Positions 46,066 through 57,000 of a DNA stretch of 64,000 bases are shown here, piece by piece. The translations under genes were made by a program, and so were the position numbers. Position 1 is the first letter of the stretch; each line of letters opens with the position of its first letter. The DNA comes from Cavenderia fasciculata (taxonomy: Eukaryota; Evosea; Eumycetozoa; Acytosteliales; Cavenderiaceae). The notes beneath the pieces were generated by a model. The model was not told the origin of the DNA, ran no database searches, and saw nothing but the letters and a program-made list of their open reading frames with translations. Location: positions 2,294,001 to 2,358,000 of the forward strand of contig NW_004457735.1 in assembly GCF_000203815.1 (NCBI RefSeq), given 5' to 3'.

Positions 46066-47333
46066 ATGACTGACAATATAGATACTATTAAAAAATGTTG
46101 TGGGTGCACTCCTCCTTCAGGTGATCAACAACAACAAACTCAATCGATTGATCTTTCTGTACACTCTCACCATGGTATATTGTTTAAATGGATTGAACAA
46201 TTCAAATTCTCTTATGGAGTCATTGATCTAAGAGATACTATACAATACCAATCCAAACATATCAAACATACTACTTCTATACCTTTTAATGAACTACCTA
46301 TTAGAATATTTGAATTACCTCCAAGAGTATGTTAGATATAATCAACCCCCCCTTCTTTCTATTAAAGTCACTTCTAATCATCTTCTTCTTCTTCTTTCTT
46401 TTTCTCTCTCTAAAAAAGGGACATGGTATAGGATTTATTTATTCAAAATCTATTAAAGTTAAGGGACAAGAAGAAGAATATATTGTAACAAAAGAATCAT
46501 TACAACAAGTAATGAATGATTTAGCATTTAGATCTGGATATATTATACACTTTGTCATTAATTTAGAGGATGATAGTCATTTATGGCAAAAATTAACAAA
46601 ACTAGATTTAGTACAAAGTGGCAGTCAATCTAGACTATTATGGCAAGCTTGTAGCTTTTTAACAGATTCAATTCAAGAAGTTGAAGATTCCTTAAGAAAA
46701 GAAAAAGAAAAATCAAGTATGACTACTACTAAAGAGTCTATTGAGACTATTATTACAGCATTGGATTTGGGATGTGGATCTGGTAGAGATTGTTTATATT
46801 TGGCTCAACGTGGTGGATGGACGGCAGTTGGAGTAGATAATAGTGATACTTTGCTCTCTAAAATGACAGAGGCTGCTAATCGATATAATCTCAGCGATAG
46901 AATTCAATCATACAACATTGACTTGGAACCTGTACAATCAGATGAACCATACCATGATACAGACTATAGTAACCGACAACTCAAATCAACAACTAAAGAA
47001 GATTTGGAAAAACTCCAACATCTTGAAGCCACCCTTTTAAATCTATCACCCGGTCAAGAGGGATATGAATTGGTCAATGTAGCAAGATATTTGTATCGAC
47101 CTCTACTACCAATCATAGCATCGATAGTCAAACCTGGTGGATTTGTTTTATACCATACTTTTATGGTCCCATCGAATGGTAAACCTAAACGTCCTCGATT
47201 CCTACTAAACTATAATGAATTAAAAGAAAGATTCCTATCATCGAAATTTGAAATTATTAAATATCAAGAAACTAAATTATTAGAAGATGGTAGACCCGTA
47301 CAATTCCTTTTAGCAAGAAAACCTATCAATTAG
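46066..47333 (+). CDS. Rhodanese-like domain fused to a class I methyltransferase
   Basis: Exons 46066-46326 and 46419-47333 give 391 aa. Residues ~40-115 have a rhodanese-like outline (YGVIDLRDTIQYQSKHIKHT, TSIPFNELPIRIFELPPR, then GIGFIYSKS), but the position of the rhodanese active Cys carries no Cys, so sulfur transfer is unlikely. From ~225 on is a SAM methyltransferase: motif I TALDLGCGSGRDCLYLAQRG, the acidic residue in VGVDNSD, a later KPGGFVLYHTF strand. Motif I with GSGRD resembles TehB-type thiopurine/tellurite methyltransferases. The substrate is unknown. An extra ~80-residue insertion separates motif I and the later strands. Confidence 0.85.
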
Positions 47334-47567
47334 TAGTAGAGTATTATTACTGCTACTATCTCAATAAATAATAATTAATAATTATTTATTTTTTTCCCTA
47401 TCCCTATTCTTTTTTGTTTAAATATTTTTTTTGTTTTATTTATTTTTTTTTTTGTTAACAGTACACCAAATTAGTTTAAAGAGTCAAATATGATCAACCA
47501 AAACTAGAGTCGGATTGATTGATCAAATAATGTGTCTCGCTCAACTGTATGACTTGGGGTATAGTTT

Positions 47568-48876
47568 TTATCTTGATTGCCAGTAGAATGGCTTGATCTG
47601 AGTATTCTTGGCATTATCGATAACTTGAAGTAAGTTCTTTACACTGCTTCTCCAGGCACCAACACGTAATCCTAATTGAGCCCATTGAGCCTTATTGAAA
47701 ACTCTTTGAGTTGAAGTACTATAATAATAAATAATAAATAATAAAATGACTAATTAGTTTTCGTTCCTATATTCTTATTTTTCTCTTTTGTTTTCTCTTT
47801 TGACATACTTGACATGAACAACACGATTTAATTGATCCAATTTAGCATCGATTAATTCACCAGCAATAGCATTAATAACCCAAGTTTCAACGTCATTTTC
47901 ATCGATTTGAAGACTCTTTGAGATGGTAGCGTATGGAACCTTGCTGTCTTCAGAGGTGAGGGTGGCAAGGGATAAGAGACGGATCTTTTGGAGACTGTCC
48001 TCTGACTTTAGGCCAATGGCAGCCAAAAAGCTTGGGTTACGTTGTTGGAAGGCCATAAAGGTGTCCAATTGCTCGGTGGCAAAGATCTTCATCAACTCGT
48101 ATGTTAACTTGTGTTGTTGGTTGCTTGAAGTCTCCAAGAAACGAATGGCTTCCAAATCTAATAAATAATCGGATTGATATAATTCTTGGAGTGAGATTGA
48201 CTCTATACAGGCACGAACCGACTCTTCTTGAGCTTCCTCGGCATCATTTTTGGTAAAAGTTTGTAAATATTTAACTAAATAACTATGTGATGTCATACTA
48301 AATAATATATATATATAAATAAGGAATTAAATATTAATATCTATATACATGTCCATATTCTTTGTTTGTTGTATATATATGTTTACCTATTCTTTTCCTT
48401 GAAAATGGTTGATAATAATTTATAAATCTTTCTCTTTTGTTCAGTGGTGGCAGACCAATCTTCCATCAAAGTTTCGAGGTTTGATAATTGTGATTTAATG
48501 AATTCAATGTTACCAGATTCGCTAGCAAGCTTGAGTAATGAATAGAATACTTCAAAACGTTGTGGTGACTTTGGTGGGAATGAATTGAACAAGTTAACCA
48601 ACCTAAATAATAGACAAACAATGGTTATATTAATATCTACAATAATGATCACAATATTATGATATGTTGATTCATATCATATCATATCATTCGTTTCGAT
48701 TCGATTCGATTCATACAATTTAATCTTTAATTGACTCTTTTCGTTTGCATTTGAAGTAAGAACATCTCTGATCTTTTGTGCAATGATATTGACGGCTTCC
48801 GTCTCTAATCTGTGAACAACTGTTAAAACGATATTAAAGAATGATTCGATATCTGTGCGATTTTGTAAAGAAAGGA

Positions 48877-48911
<35 letters not shown>

Positions 48912-49191
48912 AGTATTTGATGATGATCTCCGACTTGAGTCGACTTGATGATATGATATTGATATTGATATTGATATATATTATTGTACCTTTATCAGTT
49001 TCCTTGAACAATAAATCGGATTCAGAGGTGATGAGCTTTGAAAGGAATTCAGCAGCACGTTGTTCACCCAACATTCTTTGGTATTCAGCTGGATTAAAGT
49101 CGATTGATTTCTTCTTCTTGATGGAAGCTACTTGGTTGATGAGATCCATGTAGAGCTCTTCTGGGCTTGATAAATCGATATAAGTAGCCAT
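47568..49191 (-). CDS. eif3m: Translation initiation factor eIF3 subunit M
   Basis: Exons 49191-48990, 48852-48717, 48602-48387, 48297-47809 and 47718-47568 give 397 aa. Helical repeats fill the N-terminal half (QRFEVFYSLLKLASESGN; LMEDWSATTEQKRKIYKLLS), then a PCI/winged-helix domain ~240-350 (MKIFATEQLDTFMAF, LTSEDSKVPYATISKSLQID, VETWVINAIAGELIDAKLDQ, VVHV), then the eIF3m tail (RVFNKAQWAQLGLRVGAWRSS). eIF3m belongs to the eIF3 octamer on the 40S ribosome. A TTATAG acceptor at ~49258 suggests a 5' UTR intron. Intron 1 includes a GATT repeat (48885-48910). Confidence 0.95.
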
Positions 49192-49836
49192 TCTAACTCT
49201 AACTGTGTACTGTCTGATGTTGCTGATGTCTGAATGAACAATCTTCAAAGCAGTCCCTATAATAATATAATTAGAGAGAGAGAGCCGTGAGCACAGGCAG
49301 AGCTCAGCAAGGATGATGATCAAAACGCTCGATTGTCAAAAAAAAAATTAAAAAAATTCAAAAAAGACAAGAGGAGGAAGGAGAGAAGAATCGTGTTATA
49401 ACAACGACCAAGCTATACTTTAGTTATTTAACACAATTATCTTTTATTTCCATTTGAAATAAATAAGATAGTTGATGAACGACATGCATAGAGTATATGA
49501 GATGATATTTATTGAACTGAATCAAAAAGACATGTGTTTGTTGAAAAGACGAGACAGACAGACCACTGGTTAGCACGAAAACCTGTTTGCGCCCCTTTTT
49601 GAACTTTTTTTTTTGTGAGTTTGAGGTCACCAACCTATTGCAACAAGAATCCTCAAAAAGGATGCTTGAGAAAAAGAGATTGATACATACGAATAACATT
49701 CCATTTAATTCTTCTTCAATACATACATCACAATTCATTGTATTACAACTTTATATATCTATAAACGAGCAATATAAAGATAGATATTAGATAGGATAGA
49801 GAGAGCTGGAAAAGGTTTAGCAGAGAGAAACGACAT

Positions 49837-51871
49837 ATGGTACAACAAAGATTAACACTTTCAATACTACTGTTGCTAGTAGTAGTAACGACGATCATCT
49901 GTTCTGTCTTTATGTTTGACATTGTCGATGCAACAACAAGTTATCAAGATTTTGAAGGCAGTATTACATTCCAAGACGATATTATTGATGATGATGATGA
50001 TTCCTCATTTCAAGATTATGATGGTGATTCCTTATCACCATTTTCGTCATCATCATCTATATTCGATGACAGCGATGATACAAATGGATCGTCTGGTGGT
50101 GGCAATACATACAATTGTAATGTAGATTCTACCATTCCAAGTAATTGTACTAGTTTTGTTAAAGATTCAAATATTAAAACAGAGTATGTAAAACATAACA
50201 AGATAAAGAGATCGTTCATATAACATTAATTAATCATTCTTGATCGTTCTTTAGTGCATTGATTAATTGTACATATATCTCTGATTGTATAGCAGTTGTA
50301 CAAAATATGTCATTGACCAAAACCGATACACTTAATATCAATTTGGCTGACCCACTTTACAATGGATCTGGCAATTGTAACCTATATTTTGATACACCGG
50401 CACAGATCTTTATCTCACCGATGGGAACACCTGTGATTGTCGATTGTATAGGTCAGGCATCATTTATTACACACGCTCGTGCCAATCTTGTACTGAGCAA
50501 TGTTTACATCAAGAATGCATATTCGTCTTGCGTCACCATTCAACAGAATCCAACCAGTTTCACTGTGTTTGTTTACAACTCGGTCTTTGAAAATTGTACA
50601 TCACCCGGAAATGGTGGAGGTATCCAAGCAAGTTATCCAAATTCAATCATTGTTCATGATTCAACTTTTTCAAATAATCATGCTATTCAAGGTATGTTGT
50701 TGGAAATATTAATAGTATATATAGTAATTATAATGATTTAATTATTTATTTATTTTTTAGGAGGAGCAATTTCAGGATTTACAGTATTTCTTTATAATTC
50801 AATGTTTGTTGGAAACTCTGCTACCAAAGGAGGAGCTGTTTATACAGATTCAACAATGACATCTGCTTTTATTAGATCTGAAAATTGTACTTTTAAATCT
50901 AATAATGCTCATTGTAAGTGGCGACAATAGTATACTCTAGTCAAAATCTAACAAATTATCATTTTTTTACTATTTAGTGGGAGGAGCAGCATTTGTTTAT
51001 GATTTAAAATCAATCAATTCTATTTATTCAAATAATTTTGCACAGATGGGAGGTGCAGTCTTTACACAATCGATCGATACTACTCAATCGAGATTCCTTC
51101 AAAACTCTGCAGTGAATGGAGGTGCTATTGCACTTGCCGGTTCACCGTCGAAAAACTCAATCTCTCTCTCTTTTATCTATAACAACACTGCTCTAGAAGA
51201 TGGAGGTGCAATGTATATAATTTCTCCAACAGCACCGGGCAATCTCAATTTACAACACTCGAAAATATTCAATAACCAAGCCAGCGGATGTGGTGGTGCT
51301 GTATACTTTAATCAAACTAACTCTAGTTATCTACTTGGTGGATTCTTTAGTGATAATTATTCTCCTGATAATGAGTAAGCAAATATATATATATATATAG
51401 ATAGTCAAAACTAAAAAAAAAAATGATTCATAACATATTAATATTAATCTATTATTTTATTATAATTTTAGGGAAATTGCATGTGATGATTCAAGTCAAC
51501 CATATAATTGTAATCCATGTCAAGCTAATCAATGTGAAGATTGTTTACAAATGGCAGGAGCTATCTGTATTACACAAGATTTTACATCCTATTGTTATAT
51601 TGCCACGGAATCTTGTATTTTTGGAAATTGTAGTATTGGAAACAGCTCCAATGTCTCGTGTGACTGCTCGAGCGGATACCAAGGAGACACTTGTGCCACT
51701 CCCATCACTCCACCTCCTCATCATGGTGGAGGACACAACTCTGCCTTGGCATTTGAAATCTCAATGCCAATCGTTTTTGGATCACTTGTTATTTTATTCC
51801 TAATAGTCATTTTCATTATGATTAAAAAGAGAAATAATGAAAATAGTTATCAACCTTTGGTTAATAGTTAA
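49837..51871 (+). CDS. Pmp-like beta-helix type I membrane protein
   Basis: Exons 49837-50183, 50255-50691, 50761-50913, 50978-51374 and 51472-51871 give 577 aa. Signal peptide/anchor ~7-33, an acidic Asp/Ser stretch, then repeated GGA(I/V/A) and FxxN(S/N) motifs (GNGGGIQASY, QGGAISGF, KGGAVYTDS, LGGAAFVYD, MGGAVFTQS, NGGAIALAG, DGGAMYI, CGGAVYFN). These are the polymorphic outer-membrane-protein repeats of chlamydial Pmp autotransporters, which form a right-handed beta-helix. A Cys-rich/EGF-like segment follows (CSIGNSSNVSCDCSSGYQGDTC), then one membrane helix (~542-565) and a short basic tail. Dictyostelids have a family of such surface proteins; adhesion or recognition is inferred. Confidence 0.88.
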
Positions 51872-52399
51872 AATAATCAATAATCAATAGATAATACCAA
51901 ATTTAATTTAATTAAACTCCCCACTATCCCCCTCGATAATAATAATAATAATTCCCCAAATATATTAATAATAATAATAATAATTTTAACTCCCAACCAT
52001 ATTCTTCTTACTTTTAAAATAAATAAATCATATTTTTTTTTATGTAAACGCATTTGATCTTCTTTTTGTTTGTTGCTTGTAATATTGATCAAGATATTAA
52101 TAGCGGATGAAAAAATATCATTATTTTATTCTTTCGATTTTCCCGTTCTCTCGAACGAGTACCCTCTTTAAAAATACTTTTATCCCGTATTTGCATGACC
52201 CTCAAACCCGAACAGACATCATTCGTTCATTCGTTCATCATTAAAGTACTTTATTTGTATTTGTTATTTGTTTAAATCCCGAATTCGAATGTAATACTAC
52301 TACATCACTTACACACTCACCACTCACCTTTCATTGTCATAATCAACACAACACATTATACATTATAAAACTTTAGTAATAGTACTATAATACAAGAGA
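51872..52399. other. Intergenic region, no gene seen
   Basis: AT-rich with AAT runs at 51940-51985. Two TTCGTTCATTC-like direct repeats occur near 52220-52240. No coding sequence. Confidence 0.45.
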
Positions 52400-53724
52400 A
52401 TGGGAACTACAGTAAAGAGATATTTAAAGGAAAACTTTGTAGATAGCTTCAAGTTGGTAGATAGAAGATTAATCAAGAAAAAGATCAATGGATTGTTATT
52501 GGGACAATTCATTTCATTGTTGATTGCAGGAACTGCTATTTTCAGTCAGCTGTTGGTCATCAAATATGGTGTTAATATGCCTACGGCACAGAGTTTGCTC
52601 AACTATATCTTGTTGATGTTTTACTCGATCGTTTTGATACGTCGTGGCACTTTTTGGAAAACGATAAAGACCAAGTCACTCATGATGATCCCATTGGCAT
52701 TTATCGATGTCGAAGCTAATTATGTGGTTGTTAAAGCATACCAATATGGTAGTATCACATCTATCATGCTCTTGGATTGTTTCACTATCCCTGTCGTCGT
52801 AGTATTGTCACGTATCTTTTTAAAGACACGTTACACACTTGTCCATCTGCTCGCCGTCACACTCTCTATTGTTGGTATGGTCGTCTTGTTTGTATCCGAT
52901 CTTGTACAAGGTGAGGATGCCGGTGGCGGAACCAACCCACTTCTCGGTGACTTCCTCTGTCTCATCTCTTCCACGCTTTACGCCATCTCCAACGTCGGTC
53001 AAGAATTCACTGTCAAAAAATATGATCGTATCACCTATCTTGCATTGATTGGTATCTATGGTTCAATCATCTCTGGTGTTCAATTGTTTGTATCCAAAAA
53101 AATATAAATTAATCATTAATAATTAATAATATTATTATTTATTAACTTTTCTTTTTTTTTTTTCTTTTTAGAGCAATATTTGAAAGAAATGAATTAGCAA
53201 CGATGGATTGGAATAGTGGAGCAACTGGATATATGGTTGGATTTGCATTATGTTTGTTTATAATGTACTCGGCTACACCATTTATGATGGAGATTGCTGG
53301 TGCCACGCTGATGAATCTTTCACTTTTGACATCTGATATCTTTGGTATTGTGGCTGCCATCCTTTTGTTTGACAGACAATTATCGTGGTTATACTTTTTG
53401 TCGTTTGTCATTATTGTAAGTGCACTGGCCATCTACAATCTTTCACAACCGCATATTAAATCTTCCGAGATTAAAAACCTCATGGACGATGCCAACAAGG
53501 CCGGAGACATCCAAATCAACGAATCACAAGACGGTGCCAATACCGATCACATCAAAGACTCTATTATTATCAACAACGACCAAGAACAAAATGTCACACA
53601 ATCACCATCTACCTCTGATCTTCTTACTCTTCAAAATTCTTCAACTTCTTTAATTCATCAAACATCCGATCTATCATCATCTCAACCTCAACAACAACAA
53701 GATGATGATAATATTCCAGTTTAA
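52400..53724 (+). CDS. SLC35F1/F2-like drug/metabolite-superfamily transporter
   Basis: Two exons (52400-53085, 53172-53724) give 412 aa with ten hydrophobic segments. Family signatures: FIDVEANYVVVKAYQYGSIT, SIMLLDCFTIPVVVVLS, LLGDFLCLISSTLYAISNV, SIISGVQL|AIFERNEL, and ATLMNLSLLTSDIFGIV. These match human SLC35F1/F2 closely. The intron donor is GTTTGT; it is the only one that keeps frame and family length. The C-terminal tail is hydrophilic, Gln/Ser/Asp-rich. SLC35F2 carries small organic substrates; the amoeba substrate is unknown. Confidence 0.92.
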
Positions 53725-54060
53725 TTATGTATATATTTTTCCATTCCATCCTCTCTCTCTTTTTTGTTCAAATATATTTAAATATCATTATTTAAATATA
53801 TATATCCTTAAAATTAAAACATGTTTGCCTCTATCTCTACAAGTGCCAGGCAAACAATTCACATACACAAAATAGTATAGTATATCGCTATCTATATTGT
53901 TGTTGTTGTTGTGATTAATCACCACTCTAAAATCTATTATTATTATTATTATTATTATTATTATCATTATCTTTATCTTTTTATTATTATTCTTCCTATA
54001 ATGTCTTATTTGATTTATGTTACAATTGTATGTACATTAGATTAGATTAAGATAATTGAT
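53725..54060. other. Convergent 3' region with ATT/GTT repeats
   Basis: Between the SLC35F and SDR gene ends. Contains ATT repeats at 53937-53964 and GTT at 53896-53911. No gene. Confidence 0.5.
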
Positions 54061-55112
54061 TTACTCGGCAGTAACATAAGCAGCACATAGACCACCATCA
54101 ACCAAGAAATCAGTACCAGTTACATATGATGACTAACGTTTAGAGGAAATGAAATTTGGTTAATACATGACTATCTCTATCTGTTTTGTTTTGTTTTGTT
54201 TTCATACATCATCACTAGCAAGGAAAAGAGCACCTTTGGCAATTTCAGAAGCTTGACCGAATCTACCCATTGGCAAATGAACGAGACGTCTATTTCTCTT
54301 TTCCGGGGTGTTTAAGAATTTGTCGAGTAATTCGGTTCTGAGTGGACCTGGACACAAGGCATTGACTCTGATGTTTTGTTTGGCATGGATGATGGCCAAC
54401 TCTCTGGTCATGGCCAAGACACCACCCTTGCTGGCAGTGTAGGCAATTTGTGGAGTGGCAGCACCCATCAAGGCAACAAAACTGGCAGTGTTGATGATAC
54501 TACCTCCACCGTTTCTCAATAGTGCTGGAATACCAAACTTGCAGCCAAGGAATACACCCTTGAGATTGACGTTCATTGTCTTTTCCCATACCTCTTCAGT
54601 AGTACTAATAGCATCGTCATCCTCTGAAATCATAATACCTGCATTATTAAAAAGGATATCTAATTTGCCAAAGTTTTTCTCTGCTACATCAATCATTTCT
54701 TTTACTTGATTTGCTTTGCTTACATCTAGATATATAAATAAATTAAAACAATAAACAAATAAATAAAAAAGAGTTAGTAATCTTACTGTAAAAGATTAAA
54801 TAAATAGTTCTATTTTTGATATCTCTTACCAGCAGTAAAAAAGTAAGCATTTCCACCATTATCTTTGATTTGAGTGACGATACTCTTTCCCTTTGCAGCG
54901 TCGATATCTACAACCAATACCTTTGCACCTTCCTTTGCAAACAAGAGTGATGTCTCCTTGCCAACACCATCACCGCCACCCGTCACAATAGCTACCTTTC
55001 CATTGAGTCTTCCACTTCCTCCAACTGGTGTTGATTTAACAGTAGTGGTTGTGGAAAATGATCTAATAATATATTGTTGTGTAGATGGTTTAGATAAGAT
55101 TGATTTTAACAT
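54061..55112 (-). CDS. Mitochondrial short-chain dehydrogenase/reductase
   Basis: Exons 55112-54830, 54725-54208 and 54132-54061 give 290 aa. A basic, Ser/Thr-rich presequence (LKSILSKPSTQQYIIRSFST) points to mitochondria. Classical SDR motifs follow: cofactor loop VTGGGDGVGKE, acidic VVDIDAAK (NAD preference), NNAG, catalytic Ser in NTASFVAL, and Tyr-Lys in YTASKGG; then CPGPLRTEL and a final VDGGLCAAY. These enzymes oxidise or reduce alcohols, ketones or acyl chains. The substrate is not evident. Confidence 0.92.
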
Positions 55113-55624
55113 TATTTGTATCTCTTTGTATGTATGTGTATGTGTGATAAATATGATGATGTTCAAAATAAAAACATCCAGGGCAAAAAGCTTGAAACAG
55201 GTAGATTAAAAATTTAATTAGGCAATAGAATGGGTCAAGAAGAAGGATTTTACATAAAATCAGTGAGCTCTTTGTCACGCCATTGATGTTCAATTTGAGA
55301 TAGCCGAGGTTTAATAATAATCTGATGATAATCGGGTAATAAAAATAAATATATATAGTAAACTCTCACTATTTAAATTTAAAAAATTAATTTAATAACA
55401 TTTAATGATCGACAGTTAAAATAGTTAATTATATGATCAGACAAGACAGAATATTCATCAATGGAAGTTCATTTTCAAATTTTTTTTAAATTTTCTTAAT
55501 TTTTTTTTTTGGGGTCGACGATTTTTTTTTTTTTTTTCTTGCGCAGAAGAAAGAGAGAGACCTACAATAACTGTTAAGTCATTTCAAAGCTTCTCTAAAT
55601 AGAAGAACAAGTTTAAATAAGTAA
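55113..55624. other. Divergent promoter, no gene
   Basis: Between the SDR (-) and RanBP1 (+) starts. Two long T-runs near 55499-55510 and 55522-55536 precede the RanBP1 start; T-runs are common at dictyostelid transcription starts. Confidence 0.45.
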
Positions 55625-56599
55625 ATGTCAGAAGTACCACCAACTACCACCACCGAGGAAAAGAAGGAAGCTACCCCCATTTTCGGTAGCTCTTTGACTA
55701 GCAACTCTTCCTTTGGTAGCATCGTTGCCAACAACCTTACCAATCCTTCCACACCCTCAACCACTGAAGGAGGAGAAGAGGAACACGCTCCAGATCACGA
55801 ACCAAACGTCGAATTCACACCAAAATTGAACTTGCAAGTAGTCGAAGTCAAGACCAACGAAGAAGAGGAAGACATTCTCTTTGAAATTAGAGCCAAATTG
55901 TACAGATTCGTCACCGATCCACAACCACAATGGAACGAAAGAGGTGTTGGTATCGTCAAGTTCTTGAAGCATCAAACTACCAATAAGATTAGAATCTCAA
56001 TGAGAAGAGAAAAGATCCTCAAAGTTTGTTTAAATCATTACAGTAGGTAGTCACAAATATAGAATATACAGACAAAAGAGAGAGAGAGAACCTATCTCCC
56101 TCATATGGTTATGTGGATGTGTTCATCATTGAACACAAAACGTGATGGTTGTCACATGTGCTACACCTCAGAGAGAACCTTTTTTATCATTATATATATA
56201 TTAACCATTATTATTATTTTAGTTTCACCATTCTTTAAGTTGGAACCAAACGCTGATAGATCATGGGTTTGGAAGTGTCCAAAGGATTACTCTGACACTG
56301 ATGAGCATCCCGAAGGAACTGAAGAATTATTTGCCATTCGTTTCAATACTCCAGAAGGTAAGTCGACATTACTTTTGATTGAACCAACCAACCAATCAAT
56401 TGGATTATTTTATTAATCAATCGTTTTTATTTATTTATTTTTAGCCGCACAATCATTCAAGACTGTATTCGAACAATCTCAAAAGGATATGGCTGAATTA
56501 GCAGCTGGAAATAAAGTAGAAAAGAAAGAAGAAGAGGAAAAGAAGGAGGAAGAAAAGAAAGAAGAAAAGAAGGAAGAAGAGGAAAAGAAGGAAAACTAA
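55625..56599 (+). CDS. ranbp1: Ran-binding protein 1
   Basis: Exons 55625-56042, 56223-56357 and 56445-56599 give 235 aa. The N-terminus has FG-like pieces (PIFGSSLTSNSSFGSI), as in nucleoporin-type RanBDs. The Ran-binding domain spans ~70-205: LFEIRAKLYRFVTDPQPQWNERGVGIVKFL, IRISMRREKILKVCLNHYISP, RSWVWKCPKDYSD, ELFAIRFNTPEAAQSFK. A Lys/Glu tail follows. RanBP1 helps RanGAP strip RanGTP from export complexes in the cytoplasm. The acidic tail differs from the animal nuclear export signal. All intron phases close. Confidence 0.95.
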
Positions 56600-56709
56600 A
56601 CTAAACTTTAAAATTACACAATACGAATAATAGTAATATAATAATAATTTACTGTTCCTTTTTTTCTTAACAAACAAAAAAGGAGATAACAGGAATATAT
56701 AAATATTAT

Positions 56710-56741
<32 letters not shown>

Positions 56742-57000
56742 AAAATAGTCAACTTTCTTTTTTTGTACAATACTTTTTGATCTTAAAACATTGATTTGGT
56801 ATTAAATAAAAAGTCGACTTGAGTGTCAGTAGTTTTTTTTTCATTATTAAAACGCGTTCCTCCTTTTAGTGTTTTCATTCATTTTCCTTTTTAACATATC
56901 ATTAATCATATCATTTATATATCTATATATCTCAATCATTTATAATATTCAATAAGTAGATAGATAGATAGGAGGATATATATATTTATATATACAAAAC
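56600..57000. other. Intergenic, no gene
   Basis: AT-rich with an AAT repeat near 56709-56736 and TAGATAGA tracts upstream of the HslU start. Nothing else seen. Confidence 0.5.

Noticed and set aside
49424-49738. 104-codon minus-strand stretch upstream of eIF3m
   Set aside because: Hydrophobic/random composition, no domain, and overlapping a plus-strand stretch; lies in the divergent promoter.
53086-53171. U12-type intron (GTATCC near the donor) in the SLC35F gene
   Set aside because: Using GTATCC as donor breaks the reading phase; GTTTGT six bases earlier keeps it and gives family length.
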